Below are positions 11,598 through 22,677 of a DNA stretch of 31,203 nt, piece after piece (within the stretch, counting starts at the first letter, position 1; each line of letters begins with the position of its first letter). The notes beneath the pieces were generated by a model, which saw only the letters and a list, made by a program, of their open reading frames with translations, was not told the DNA's origin and ran no database searches. Both the position numbers and the translations under genes were made by a program. This DNA comes from Prorocentrum cordatum (lineage: Eukaryota; Sar; Dinophyceae; Prorocentrales; Prorocentraceae). The stretch is taken from contig CAUYUJ010000173.1 in NCBI GenBank assembly GCA_963575745.1, forward strand, positions 43,558 through 74,760, read 5' to 3'.

Positions 11598-11777
11598 CTG
11601 AGTATCGTTTAACCGATCCCTATCCCCAGCGGCGTGGCCTGGGCCCCACTGGCCGATTTACCCCCCTAGATGGGGATATGGGTCGCTCCCTTCGGGTTTC
11701 GAGGGGCACATCCCCAGCTGGGGTGGTAAGTTGGTGGGGGTCTCGAAGGGGATGGGGATCGTTGAAACGATACTGAG
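11598..11777. mobile_element. 180-bp MITE-like element with terminal inverted repeats and TTA target duplication
   Basis: The left end (11598-11627) and the reverse complement of the right end (11748-11777) match at roughly 28 of 31 aligned positions. Both begin CT(G/C)AGTATCGTTT and continue with CGATCCC(T/C)ATCCCC. TTA flanks the element on both sides (11595-11597 and 11778-11780). The interior is GC-rich and non-coding. Terminal inverted repeats plus a 3-bp TTA duplication resemble PIF/Harbinger MITEs; a TA duplication (Tc1/mariner type) is the alternative reading. Confidence 0.7.
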
Positions 11778-11796
11778 TTACTGAGCCTTCCTACAA

Positions 11797-11932
11797 ACAC
11801 ACACACACACCTCCTCCTCCTGTTCCTCCTCCTCATCCCCCTCCTCCTCCTCCTCCTCCTCCTCCTCCTCCTCCTCCTCCTCCTCCTCCTCCTCCCCCTC
11901 CTCCTCCTCCTCCTCCTCCTCCAGCAGCCCTC
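11797..11932. repeat. (CA)n then (CTC)n array
   Basis: Short CA run followed by about 115 bases of CTC triplets with few interruptions. Confidence 0.95.
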
Positions 11933-11939
11933 CACATCA

Positions 11940-12075
11940 CTGGCTGGTCCTCCAGGGGGGGCCAGAGGTACGGAGGGGCCTGCGGGCCCGGCGGCTGCGG
12001 GGTCTCCAGCCTCTTGATGCGCTCCAGCTCGGCGGCCAGCTCGGCCATCGCGTCCTGACCGGGGCGGCCTCTGCG
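11940..12075 (-). other. Coding-like island beside CTC array
   Basis: On the minus strand this reads AMAELAAELERIKRLETPQ (a short helical, heptad-like stretch) followed by a Pro-rich segment with PPYLWPPLEDQPVMWRAA, and then poly-Gly from the CTC array. An AG acceptor-like site precedes it near 12070. It may be a fragment of a real exon, but there is no family match and no defined ends. Confidence 0.2.
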
Positions 12076-12100
12076 GACCCCCATCAGAAGGCCGCACGGT

Positions 12101-12205
12101 AGGGATGCAAGGGCCTTGGAAGCCCACTGCGAAGCTTTTCGAGCGGGGCGAGGCCAACGAAAGCAGCCAAGGGTGGACCGACGAGGCAAGGATGCAAGGC
12201 CACCC
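12101..12205. repeat. Dispersed repeat, copy 1 (second copy at 20295-20398)
   Basis: GGATGCAAGGGCCTTGGAAG, CGAGCGGGGC, AGCAGCCAAGG and GGATGCAAGG occur in the same order and spacing as in 20295-20398, same orientation, at roughly 75 percent identity by eye. The neighbouring segment 12190-12250 on the minus strand has tRNA-like features, so the repeat could be SINE-like. Confidence 0.65.
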
Positions 12206-12900
12206 TCACTCTGCGGGTTGAGCGCACGATGTTCTACCACAGAACCCCTGCTTTCCATCGATATCATCGGCCGTACTCCATGCTCTGGCGGTCTTTGGCA
12301 ATCTTCGGCCATCTCTGGTGGTCTCTGGCGGTCTTCCGCGCGAAAGCTGGACGGATGCGTTCCACAAGAGGCCCATGAGCGTGCCAAGCAAGACTGGAAT
12401 GGCTCCGTGCTCGAGCTGGTCTTGCGGCTGCGCTCGCGCCTGCCAGAATGACAAGACACGGCATCAGCATTAGCTTTCGGCAGTCCGCGCGGATTTCTTG
12501 AGTCGGCGCTGACCCCCTCCTGGCGCGCGAAGCGGTCAGCGAGCAAGAGGGGAGTCCAGCGGCGACCCAAGAAGCTCGCGCGGACCCCCCGAAGGTGACA
12601 TTCATGCAAATTGCCTGAAGAAGTGGGTAAAAACATGAGGTAGGAAGGCGTTGAGAGTATTTTCGGGTTCCGCCCGCCCCCTAAAAAGGAGGGAAGAGGG
12701 GAAAGCCACCCGACTCCTGTCACAGGAAGGCGCATAAAGCATGCTGGCATCTGGGGAGAGCATGCTACGCATGGAATGAATTGCATGGAACAAACTGCAC
12801 TGGATCCGTGAGTGGATCAATCAAAATTAATGATGCGATGATTCCCCTTTCGATTTCGAGCTGGCTATGATGCCCGCTCGTGCCCACCGACCGATGGGCA
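12206..12900. other. Unique sequence, no gene recognised
   Basis: Mixed unique DNA. A small local repeat of TCTGGCGGTCT occurs at about 12282-12340. Open frames in this stretch are short and unrecognised. Confidence 0.4.
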
Positions 12901-12904
12901 CCTC

Positions 12905-12985
12905 TGCCTCTCCTCCTCCTCCTCCTCCTCCTCCTCCTCCTCCTCCTCCTCCTCCTCCTCCTCCTTCTCCTCCTCCTCCTCCTCC
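12905..12985. repeat. (CTC)n array
   Basis: About 80 bases of CTC triplets, pyrimidine strand on plus. Confidence 0.95.
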
Positions 12986-13110
12986 ATCACCACCTCTCCC
13001 CCCTTTCTCGCCGTTATCCTCCCCCTGACAGGGTCGTCACCCACCTTATGTTCCTAAGCCTCCTCGTAATCGCTCTCCCCCCTCTTTCCACCACCAAGCC
13101 TGCTTCATAC

Positions 13111-13134
13111 CTATATATATATATATATATATAT
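13111..13134. repeat. (TA)n tract
   Basis: About 24 bases of TA dinucleotides. The preceding phrase TTTCCACCACCAAGCCTGCT (13084-13103) resembles one following the (TA)n tract at 17555-17581. Confidence 0.9.
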
Positions 13135-13196
13135 ACCTATACGACCACCCTTCGGGTGATAAGGAGGTTCGGGGGGGGGGGGAGGAACCAACGTCT

Positions 13197-13405
13197 CACT
13201 CGATCGGTCTCACTATCGATCTCACTATCGATCTCAGTATCGGTCTCGCTCGATCGATCTCCCTCGATCGATCTCACAATCGATTTCACTCGATCTATCT
13301 CACAATTGATCTGACTATCGAGCTCGCAATCGATCTCACAATCGATATCACAATCGATATCACATTCGGTCTCACTATCGATCTCACTATCGATATCACA
13401 ACCAC
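13197..13405. repeat. Degenerate 12-bp tandem repeat
   Basis: The unit ATCGATCTCACT recurs about 17 times with variation (ACAATCGAT, CTCGATCG). It abuts the ATC-type array that follows, which may have evolved from or into it. Confidence 0.85.
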
Positions 13406-13414
13406 TATCACAAT

Positions 13415-14826
<1,412 letters not shown>

Positions 14827-14933
14827 ACGCAGCTTCGCCTCGCCCGCACGCACGGCACGCACGAACACGAAACCGAAATCGATTTCCCGGTAGGGGGGCT
14901 CTCCGTTCCACTTCGATCTCACCCCCTCACCTC

Positions 14934-14935
<2 letters not shown>

Positions 14936-14976
<41 letters not shown>

Positions 14977-15059
14977 ATATATAAAATATACATGCATACA
15001 ACATACATACATACATACATACATACATACATACATACATACATACATACATACATACA

Positions 15060-15091
<32 letters not shown>

Positions 15092-15111
15092 CATATATAT
15101 ATATATATATA
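14936..15111. repeat. (TA)n and (CATA)n arrays
   Basis: TA dinucleotides at 14936-14983 lead into CATA tetranucleotides at about 14997-15088, then TA again to about 15111. Confidence 0.95.
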
Positions 15112-15191
15112 CTAGAACCATCGCGCGCGCTTCGCGCGCGCTCAAGTTCTAGCCCAGGCCGGGGGAGCGCTGGAAGATCTTGGACAGCGCT
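15112..15191. repeat. Two adjacent hairpins
   Basis: Hairpin 1 (15112-15152) has outer arms CTAGAAC/GTTCTAG and an inner GCGCGCGC-TTC-GCGCGCGC stem. Hairpin 2 (15166-15191) has arms AGCGCTG/CAGCGCT with the palindrome AAGATCTT in its loop. They sit between the CATA array and the CTTGGGGCC minisatellite. No RNA family recognised. Confidence 0.7.
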
Positions 15192-15214
15192 ATCTAGCAC
15201 AGGCGCGTGACATA

Positions 15215-17450
15215 GTCGTGCCTCCTGGGGGCCTCTTGGGGACCTCTTGGGTCTTCGTGGGGGCATCTGAAGGACTTCTGGGGGGTTCTCCGTGCTTCCT
15301 CAATTTGCTGTTGGAGGCATCTCGTGGGTGCTTCTTGGGGGGCGTCTTGGGGCTTCTTGGGGTCCCTTCTTGGGAGCATCGTCGGGGTTCTCCGGGCAGT
15401 CGGAAGGTGATGTTCTGCAATCTGAAGCCGTCATTGGCCGTCTTGGCTGCGTGGAGGCCCGACTTGAGGGCGCCTGGGGCCACGCTGAAGCAATCCGGAA
15501 GCCTCCCGGGGGCCTCCTGCAGACAGTTTTAATGCATCGAGGGCGCTGCTGGGCAATCTTGGAGCCTCTTGTACGTCTCCTTGGGGCCTCTTGGAAGGCT
15601 TATTCCTCGTCGGACCACTTGGGGACTCTTGGGGCCTTCTCTGGGCTTTTAGGGCGGAAGACTCTGCTGTTGGGTTCGCGTTCACATTCTTGGGCCTCTC
15701 TTGGGACCGTTTTGGAGCCCTCTCGGGCCGTCTTGGGCGCCTCAGGCACTGTATTGGGGCCTCGTGGGCCGTCTTGGGGCCCTCTTGGAAGCCTCTTCGG
15801 CTATCGTGGAACGGTCTTGGGGCCTCTTGGGCCGTCTTGGAGCGTCGGGATGTCAAAAGGCTGAAACGCTAAAGTGCACCAAAAACCAAAAGGAAAATCC
15901 GTGATCTTGGCTTCTTGGGGCCCTTTTGGGAGTGCGGGCCACCCGGAGGACATCTTGGGCGTGTTAGAACGTTAACTCCGCGATAGTAGGCCTCCTGGGG
16001 GCCTCTCTCATAGTATGCCTCCGGGAGGCCTCTCGCGGCCCTTTTCATCTGTGTTGAAGCTGTCTTGAGCGGTCCGGAAGCGTCCATGGCGCCCCGACAC
16101 CCCCATTGCGCGTCGGGCCCCCCCCGCCTCGGTGCGAGATCGAACACTGGAAGGTGAGGCGGCAACGTGCTCCGGCAGCGCGTTTCCGGAGCATGTTCGG
16201 GGGACCTGGGTAGGCAGTTGTGAAGCCTCTCGGAGGCCGTTTTGGAGACTCTGGTGGGCCGCCCAGGGCACTCTTGGAAGCCTCTTCGGCTATCTTGGAG
16301 CTGTCTTGGAGGCCTCTTCCTCCTCCTCGTCCCCCTCCTCCTCCTCCCACTCCAGCTCTCTCTCCTCCTGATCTTCCTCCTCCTCCTGCAGCGTGTTCTG
16401 GAAGGCTCCCGCCGGAACATGCTCTGCACAAGTGCTGTCACTGCTCCCGCCACCGTGCCCTGGGTGGTGGGTCAATGGCCTCATGGGTGGTGGTTTGGAT
16501 CTCGTGGTTGGCCTGTCGGGGACGTCGTGAAGGCAGTTTCACAACTTCCTGGCAGCCGTTTTGGGACAGTTGTGGGACCTCCTCGGAGCTGTTTTGTGGC
16601 CTCTGTAGGCCTCGTGTGGGCCTCCTGGGTGCCTCTTGGGGGCCTCCTGGGGCCTCTAGGGGCACTCTTCAAGCGGGAGGGTCGAATTTGGGAGTCGTGG
16701 TCCCCCTCTTGGGCGCATCTTGGGGCCGTCTTGGGGCTCTGTTGGCCTGTCTGGGCGACTCTGGGGCCGTCTTGGGGCCCTCTTGGGCCGTCTTGGGGCG
16801 CTCTTGGGGGCCTATTGAGCCGCCTTGGAACGTCGGACAGCCGAAAAGGCTGGAAGGCCAAAATCGTGCGAAAACCTTAGTAAAATGACGATTTCGGCCT
16901 CTTGAAGCGCTCTGGAGAGGCGTCTTGAAGCGTCGTGGAGGCCTCGTGTGGGCCTCCTGGGTGCCTCTTGGGGGCCTCCTGGGGCCTCTAGGGGCGCTCT
17001 TCAAGCAGGAGGGTCGAATTTGGGAGTCGTGGTCCCCCTCTTGGGCGCATCTTGGGGCCGTCTTGGGGCTCTGTTGGCCTGTCTTGAGCGACTCTGGGGC
17101 CGTCTTGGGGCCCTCTTGGGCCGTCTTGGGGCGCTCTTGGGGGCCTATTGAGCCGTCTTGGAACGTCGGACAGCCGAAAAGGCTGGAAGGCCAAAATCAA
17201 TCGAAAACCTTAGTAAAATTGACGATTTCGGCCTCTTGAAGCGCTCTGGAGAGGCGTCTTGAAGCGTCGTGGAGTGCCTTGTGGAGCCTCTCCGGCCGTC
17301 TTGGGCCTATCTAGGGTGTCCTGGAGCGGTCTTTCGTCGACTCGGGCCCCGCTTGGGACGTCTTGGGAGCGTATGGAGGCCCTCCTGGACTATTTTGGAC
17401 CTCCCTGGCCGCCCCGTCCTCCCACGGGGGGTCGGAGGCGGCGGCCTCGG
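15215..17450. repeat. GC-rich CTTGGGGCC minisatellite region
   Basis: Over 2.2 kb built from variants of CTTGGGGCCTC and CTTGGGCCGTC at irregular 10-16 bp spacing, all in one orientation. A non-repetitive spacer recurs three times: GTCGGACAGCCGAAAAGGCT or a variant, then a run with AAAACC and GATTTCGGCCTC. The copies start at about 15847, 16831 and 17164. All six frames are open for long stretches because of composition; their Gly/Leu/Trp/Ser products are not credible genes. Confidence 0.9.
16609..17272. repeat. 332-bp tandem duplication inside the minisatellite
   Basis: GCCTCGTGTGGG followed by more than 300 bp of nearly identical sequence starts at 16609 and again at 16941. The copies differ by scattered substitutions and small indels (for example GGGCACTC/GGGCGCTC and GTCTGGGCG/GTCTTGAGCG), so the duplication is recent compared with the rest of the array. 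Confidence 0.9.
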
Positions 17451-17554
17451 AGGCCCAGGACGCGGAAACCCTGTAAAAACACAGAGAAAGTGAGCCCCGT
17501 GGCCCCCATGGGGGTCCGAGGCACCAATCTGGCGGCCCCAGGCCCCGTTCCCCG

Positions 17555-17581
17555 GTGTATATATATATATATATATATATA
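17555..17581. repeat. (TA)n tract
   Basis: About 26 bases of TA dinucleotides, followed by TTCCCACCACCAAACATG, which resembles the sequence preceding the (TA)n tract at 13111. Confidence 0.9.
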
Positions 17582-17639
17582 GTATCATCATCCTTTTCCT
17601 CCCCCTCCTCCCTTCCCACCACCAAACATGTTTCATATC

Positions 17640-17725
17640 TCCTCCTCATCCTCCTCCTCCTCCTCCTCCTCCTCCTCCTCCTCCTCCTCCTACTCCTCCT
17701 CACCACCACCACCACCACCACCACC

Positions 17726-17783
<58 letters not shown>

Positions 17784-17829
17784 GCAGCATCAGCATCAGC
17801 ATCAGCATCAGCATCAGCATCAGCATCAG

Positions 17830-17898
<69 letters not shown>

Positions 17899-18036
17899 CA
17901 TCATCCTCATCATCCTCAGCATCCTCATCATCATCATCATCATCATCATCATCGTCATCAGCATCATCATCAGCATCATCATCAGCATCATCAGCAGCAG
18001 CATCATCAGCATCATCCTCATCACCATCATCATCAT

Positions 18037-18097
<61 letters not shown>

Positions 18098-18845
18098 TTC
18101 TTCAGCATCATCAGCATCATCAGCAGCATCATCATCAGCAGCATCATCATCATCAGCAACAGCAGCAGTATCATCACCATCAGCATCATCAGCATCATCA
18201 TCAGCACCATCATCAGCATCAGCAGCAGCATCATCATCCTAGTCATCATCATCGTCATCAGCATCATCATAATCATCATCATGATCATATCCATCATCAT
18301 CAGCGGCATCATCATAAACATCAGCTTCAGCATCAGCATCAACATAACCAGCATCAGCATCATCATCAGAATCGTCATCGCCGCCATCAGCATCATAATC
18401 ATAGTCGGTAGAATCATCAACACCATCAGCATCATCATCAGCAGCATCATCATCGCCATCAGGACCAGCATCAGCATCATCATCATCATCATCGCCATCA
18501 TCAGCATAATATTCATCATCAGCATCATCAGCGTAATAAACATCAGCCGCACCAGCGTCAGCATCATCATCAGCGCTAGCAGCATCAGCAGCAGCAGTCA
18601 TAGCATCAGCAGCAGCAGCATCATCAGCAGCATCATCATCATCAGCAGCATCCTCATAACCATCAGAATCAACATCATCATCATCAACAGCATCATCCTC
18701 ATCATCCGCATCATCGTCATCGGCATCATCAGCATGGTCATCATCATCGTCAGCATCATCATCAGCAGCAGCATCATCCTCATCAGCACCGTCATTCTCA
18801 TCATCATCAGCATCATCATCAACAGCAGCATCATCAGCATCATTT
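17640..18845. repeat. (CTC)n-(CAC)n-(CAT/CAG)n compound array
   Basis: CTC triplets (17640-17700), CAC triplets (17701-17740), then CAT/CAG triplets to 18845, including a regular CAGCAT block at about 17780-17830. The plus strand again carries CAT. Confidence 0.95.
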
Positions 18846-18849
18846 TATT

Positions 18850-20187
18850 CTTATTCATCAATACCCTCCTCCTCCTCCTCGTCACCGATCCTCCTTCTGC
18901 CCACTCCCCGTCCCCTAGTTCCTCCTCCCTCATCCCTCCTCCCCCCTACTATTCACTATCCTCATCATTGTTGTCCCTCTGAAAAATGACCAGCGGCACA
19001 AGTCGACACAGCGAGGGCCCTTGCTGTATTGTGCCTGGTGGCCCCTGGTCGGGCCCTCTGGGCATTGCAGACGGAGCGCTGGAAACACCCACATCCGCAT
19101 CACTGTGTACACGCCAGGTCACTCCAAGGATTTCAACCAAACGAAAGAACCAATGAACGAAGGAGGGAAGCGGGGGGGGGGAAGGGAGAGGGATGAGAAA
19201 GCCGACGAACTGCTCAAGCAAGCAAGCGAGTGCGCACGAGCAGGCGGGCGAGAGAAGAAGAAGCGGGGTGTCAGTTTCGCGGGAGGAGCGAGACGACTGA
19301 CTAAGACCCGATCAGGGGGCGCGGTGGCCTGCTTCTTCCTGTCCAGCGCCTCGAGCTCGTCTTCTACGGGCCTTCGTCGCCTCCGCAGAGCAGGCTGGAT
19401 GGCCCATCGGCAAGGCGCAAAGATGAAGTGTTCGGTCACTTCAAGTGCCAGGGGGGGAGAACAACCAACGAAGCCTGTCAGAGGCACACAACACAACATT
19501 ATGAGTATTGCGACGAGGGCACGTGTGGCCTGATCGTATGCGGTTCTTATGCGGCTATACGTAGGCATGTACATAGGGTAGCAACTTCATGACGAGTGTG
19601 CCCGTTCCTCTGTTCGGGCTGTTCCCTCGCGTTCAGGTTGCGAATATGTTTGGCTGCCCGTCGGCCCCTAGCCCTCGGGGAGACCAGCCGCGGGCGAAGG
19701 GGAAGGAGAGCTCAAAGGAGATCGGTGACGTCGTCGCCTAGAGACGTTCCAGTCGGACCTGGGCCAGAAGAGCATCCCTCAAGAACACGAGACCCTCCAT
19801 CAGCCAAAACGCACAGACCAGCCAAAGGTATCCCCCCCGGGATGCACAGGAACATCCTACGAACACGAAGAGCATTGGTGTACCCTCCCTGAACCGACCT
19901 CGATCTTATACCTGGGTCCGACTGTACATGAACATGCCGAGACCAATGAACAAGCAGGTGCGAATGGTCTGTTCCGCATATGAACCAAGGCCACGCTGAC
20001 GGCGATGCTGGTCAACGGTGATGTTGGGAATATGGTCTTTACGACGTCGAACTCGCGCAGAACAAATTGTAGGAACGCGTGAGCAACGCTTCCCTACGAG
20101 TGGGGTGCCCACGAACCACCCCCACCTACAATACCGAAACCTGCATCGCCGTCTACGGATGAAGTTCCTCCGAAGCGCCAGCGGGTT
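18850..20187. other. Unique sequence, no gene recognised
   Basis: Mixed unique DNA. A minus-strand segment near 19345-19300 (EDELEALDRKKQ) looks faintly protein-like, but I see no defined exon or family. No element ends found. Confidence 0.4.
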
Positions 20188-20498
20188 ACAGCCAGCGGTG
20201 AAACGTCGAGAAGGGTTACTGCCAGCCAGGGTGAATGTCGAGAAGGTCAGTTTACCTTTGTGTACAGCCAGCCCATACAAGAAGGATGCACAAGAAGGAT
20301 GCAAGGGTCTTGGAAGGCAATGTAGACACTTTGCGAGCGGGGCTCGGCCAGCGGAAGCGGCCAAGGACGGGCCAAAGGAGGAGTATGCAAGAGGAACCTT
20401 GGAAAGTCGCTGATCCTCGCTATGCGGCTCGACTGTACAGCCAGCGGTGAAACGTCGAGCAGGGACAGTGCCGAGACGATCAGTTTACCATTGTGTAC
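20188..20498. repeat. Two direct repeats flanking a dispersed repeat
   Basis: ACAGCCAGCGGTGAAACGTC opens both 20188-20265 and 20437-20498, and both end with CAGTTTACC(T/A)TTGTGTAC. Copy A has extra internal sequence, including a second partial unit with GGTGAATGTCGAGAAGG. The block between them contains the second copy of the dispersed repeat (20295-20398). Confidence 0.75.
20295..20398. repeat. Dispersed repeat, copy 2 (first copy at 12101-12205)
   Basis: Same ordered phrases as copy 1: GGATGCAAGGGTCTTGGAAG, GCGAGCGGGGCT, GGAAGCGGCCAAGG, TATGCAAG. It is in the same orientation and flanked on both sides by the ACAGCCAGCGG direct repeat. Confidence 0.65.
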
Positions 20499-20543
20499 AC
20501 GCGCACAACTCACAGAATCCCAATTCGGGGATCTGCTAACCTG

Positions 20544-20651
20544 GATCGGCCCAAGCCCAGGCCGATCGGGCCTTGCAGCATCCTGCAGGATCCTGCAGGC
20601 TCCTGCGCGCCAGCCTGGGTCAATGCAACCATGGCTGTGCAGGATCCTGCA
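20544..20651. repeat. Palindrome cluster
   Basis: GATCGGCC/GGCCGATC (20544-20551, 20560-20567) forms an 8-bp stem. CCTGCAGGATCCTGCAGG (20582-20599) is an 18-bp perfect palindrome. Its core TGCAGGATCCTGCA recurs at 20638-20651. Confidence 0.85.
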
Positions 20652-20814
20652 AGATCGGACGCTCTGTCTGACCCCCGCTTGACTTGACCCCCATCTCAAG
20701 ACCCCCGACCAATGAGACTCGACTATGGCCGGCGGCTGAGAGAACGGGCCCTTCCGCCTGCAACCACCGCTGGCCGCACCCAGAGCTAGCAGCCCCAGCG
20801 CAAGCTCGCGGTGG

Positions 20815-21337
20815 CAGCAAGCGTCGTCGTCGTCGTCGGCGTCATCGTCGGCGTCGGCGTCGTCGTCGTCGTCGACGTCGGCGTCGGCGTCGTCGTCGTC
20901 GGCGTCGTCGGCGTTGGCTTCGTCGACATGGTCGCGTCGTCGACGTCGTCGTCGCCGTCGTCGCCGTCGGCCTCGTCGTCGTCCTCGTCCTCGGCGTCGT
21001 CGTCGTCGGGGTCGTCGGCGTCGTCGGCGACGTCGGCGTCGTCGTCGGCGTCGCGACGTCGGCGGCGTCGTCGTCGGCGTCGTCGGCGTCGTCGTCGGCG
21101 TCTNNNNNNNNNNNNNNNNNNNNNNNNNNNNNNNNNNNNNNNNNNNNNNNNNNNNNNNNNNNNNNNNNNNNNNNNNNNNNNNNNNNNNNNNNNNNNNNNN
21201 NNNCGTGGTCGTCGTCGACGTCGTCGTCGTCGTCGGCGTCGGCGTCGGCGTCGGCGTCGTCGTCGTCATCGACGTCGGCGTCGTCGTCGTCGTCGGCGTC
21301 GTCGTCGTCGGCGTCGTCGTCGGCGGCGGCGTCGGCG

Positions 21338-21370
<33 letters not shown>

Positions 21371-21377
21371 TCGTCGT

Positions 21378-21410
<33 letters not shown>

Positions 21411-21450
21411 TGTCGGCGTCGTCGGCGTCGGCGTCGTCGGCGTCCTCGAT
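20815..21450. repeat. GTC/GGC trinucleotide array with assembly gap
   Basis: GTCGTC and GGCGTC triplets on both sides of a run of 100 N at 21104-21203. The round length marks a gap of unknown size, so the true array length is not known. Frames through it give poly-Arg, poly-Ser, poly-Val, poly-Asp or poly-Thr and are not genes. Confidence 0.95.
21104..21203. other. Assembly gap (100 N)
   Basis: One hundred consecutive N inside a GC-rich trinucleotide array. Confidence 0.99.
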
Positions 21451-21620
21451 GGCGGGCACGTGGTGCTGCCCCGCGCGGCGCAGGCGGGGGCCGCGGAGCG
21501 CCTCTCCCAGCACTTCTCCCAGAACCGTAGGCACTGCTGGGCCTCCGCCTCTCTGGACTCGAACTCCTCGATCACCCTCGCCGGGGCACAGGATCGAGCT
21601 CGATCGGAGAGGGCACGCGA
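21440..21620 (-). other. Coding-like island beside GTC array
   Basis: The minus strand reads ARVIEEFESREAEAQQCLRF then WEKCWERRSAAPACAARG, a charged, helix-like stretch running into Thr/Pro translation of the array. It may be an exon fragment; no family, start or partner exon is recognised. Confidence 0.2.
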
Positions 21621-21754
21621 GAGGATTAACGGAACCGTCCGAGGGCCGCGCTGCCATGGGGACGTAGAAGGCACGAGTCGCCAACCACAGGACACAAGGG
21701 TACCCTTGATTGGGCGGGGGTCGACCCACTGATCAACCTCGACTGTAGAGGGGG

Positions 21755-21812
21755 CAAAGAGGAGGAGGAGGAGGAGGAGGAGGGGAGGAGGAGGAGGAGG
21801 AGAAGAAGGGAC
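21755..21812. repeat. (GGA)n array
   Basis: GGA/GAG triplets with few interruptions, purine strand on plus. Confidence 0.9.
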
Positions 21813-22381
21813 ACGACGACGACAAGGGAAGGGCCATGAAACCTCCAGTGCTGCGTTTGTGATCTCAACTTCGGGAGGCCGAGATGTTGCTCAGGCCGCC
21901 GTGCTGCCGAAGTTGCAGATACCGTCGCTGCGCCCATTGGCGAATGAGCTGAAGGCTCTGCGGTAGTGCCACCCTGCCAACACATACAGACGTACAGACT
22001 CGTTGCTGTGAGAGCACGCGTCCCCCTCCAGTGCGCTGCAGTCAAATTGCACCAGACAGTAAACGTTTGTTACTATTTCAATCGAATACTGCATAAACAC
22101 AGTGTGGTTGTAGACATTGCGGTTTGTCGAAGCTACTAGAGTCATTCGTAATTGTGTACACGCTGCGCTCCACACTTTGCAATCAGTGAGCTCGACACTA
22201 ACACGCGCGGTGGCTATGTACTCTTAGGCCGCACTGTATTCTGCCGCAGTACCACATCGTCCAACTCTCTCTCTCACGCAGTGCTTGCTGCAACTCGGCA
22301 TGGGCGCTTACAATGGCATTTCGGGACAACTCTCCCGAATTGGCAGTGTGACTATGGACACCAGAAGGGTGAACGGAGAAA
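21813..22381. other. Unique sequence, no gene recognised
   Basis: AT-richer unique sequence compared with its neighbours. Only short open frames on either strand (139 codons at most) and no recognisable family. Confidence 0.4.
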
Positions 22382-22570
22382 AACGAGGAGGGGGGGGGAA
22401 TGAAGATGAGGAAGGGCAGAGGAGGGGGAGAAGGGGGGGAAGGAGGAGGAGGGAGGAGGGAGGAGGGGAGGCAGAAGAGGGGGAGGATAAGGAGGGAGCA
22501 CGGGTGAGGCGGAAGAGCTGGGGAAGGAAAGAGGAGGCACGGGGGGCAGGCAGAGGGAAGGATGGGGAGC
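22382..22570. repeat. Homopurine-rich tract
   Basis: About 190 bases of G+A on the plus strand with GGA/GAGG repeats, ending just before the copia-like gag frame. Confidence 0.85.
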
Positions 22571-22677
22571 AGGGGAGAAGAGCTAGATTGCGTGTGAGTT
22601 CGGGGTAAGAGGCTTCAGAACCATCAGAGATGTGTTCAGGACGTGTTTGGATGTGTATTCGACTCTCCGTAACAACG

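Noticed and set aside
15292-15864. Gly/Leu/Trp-rich frames in the minisatellite
   Set aside because: Repeat translations of CTTGGGGCC; many overlapping frames on both strands are equally open.
20247-21695. 482-codon minus-strand frame crossing the gap
   Set aside because: It runs through 100 N and a Thr/Pro/Arg-type triplet translation. Only the first part (about 21440-21620) looks protein-like, listed separately at low confidence.
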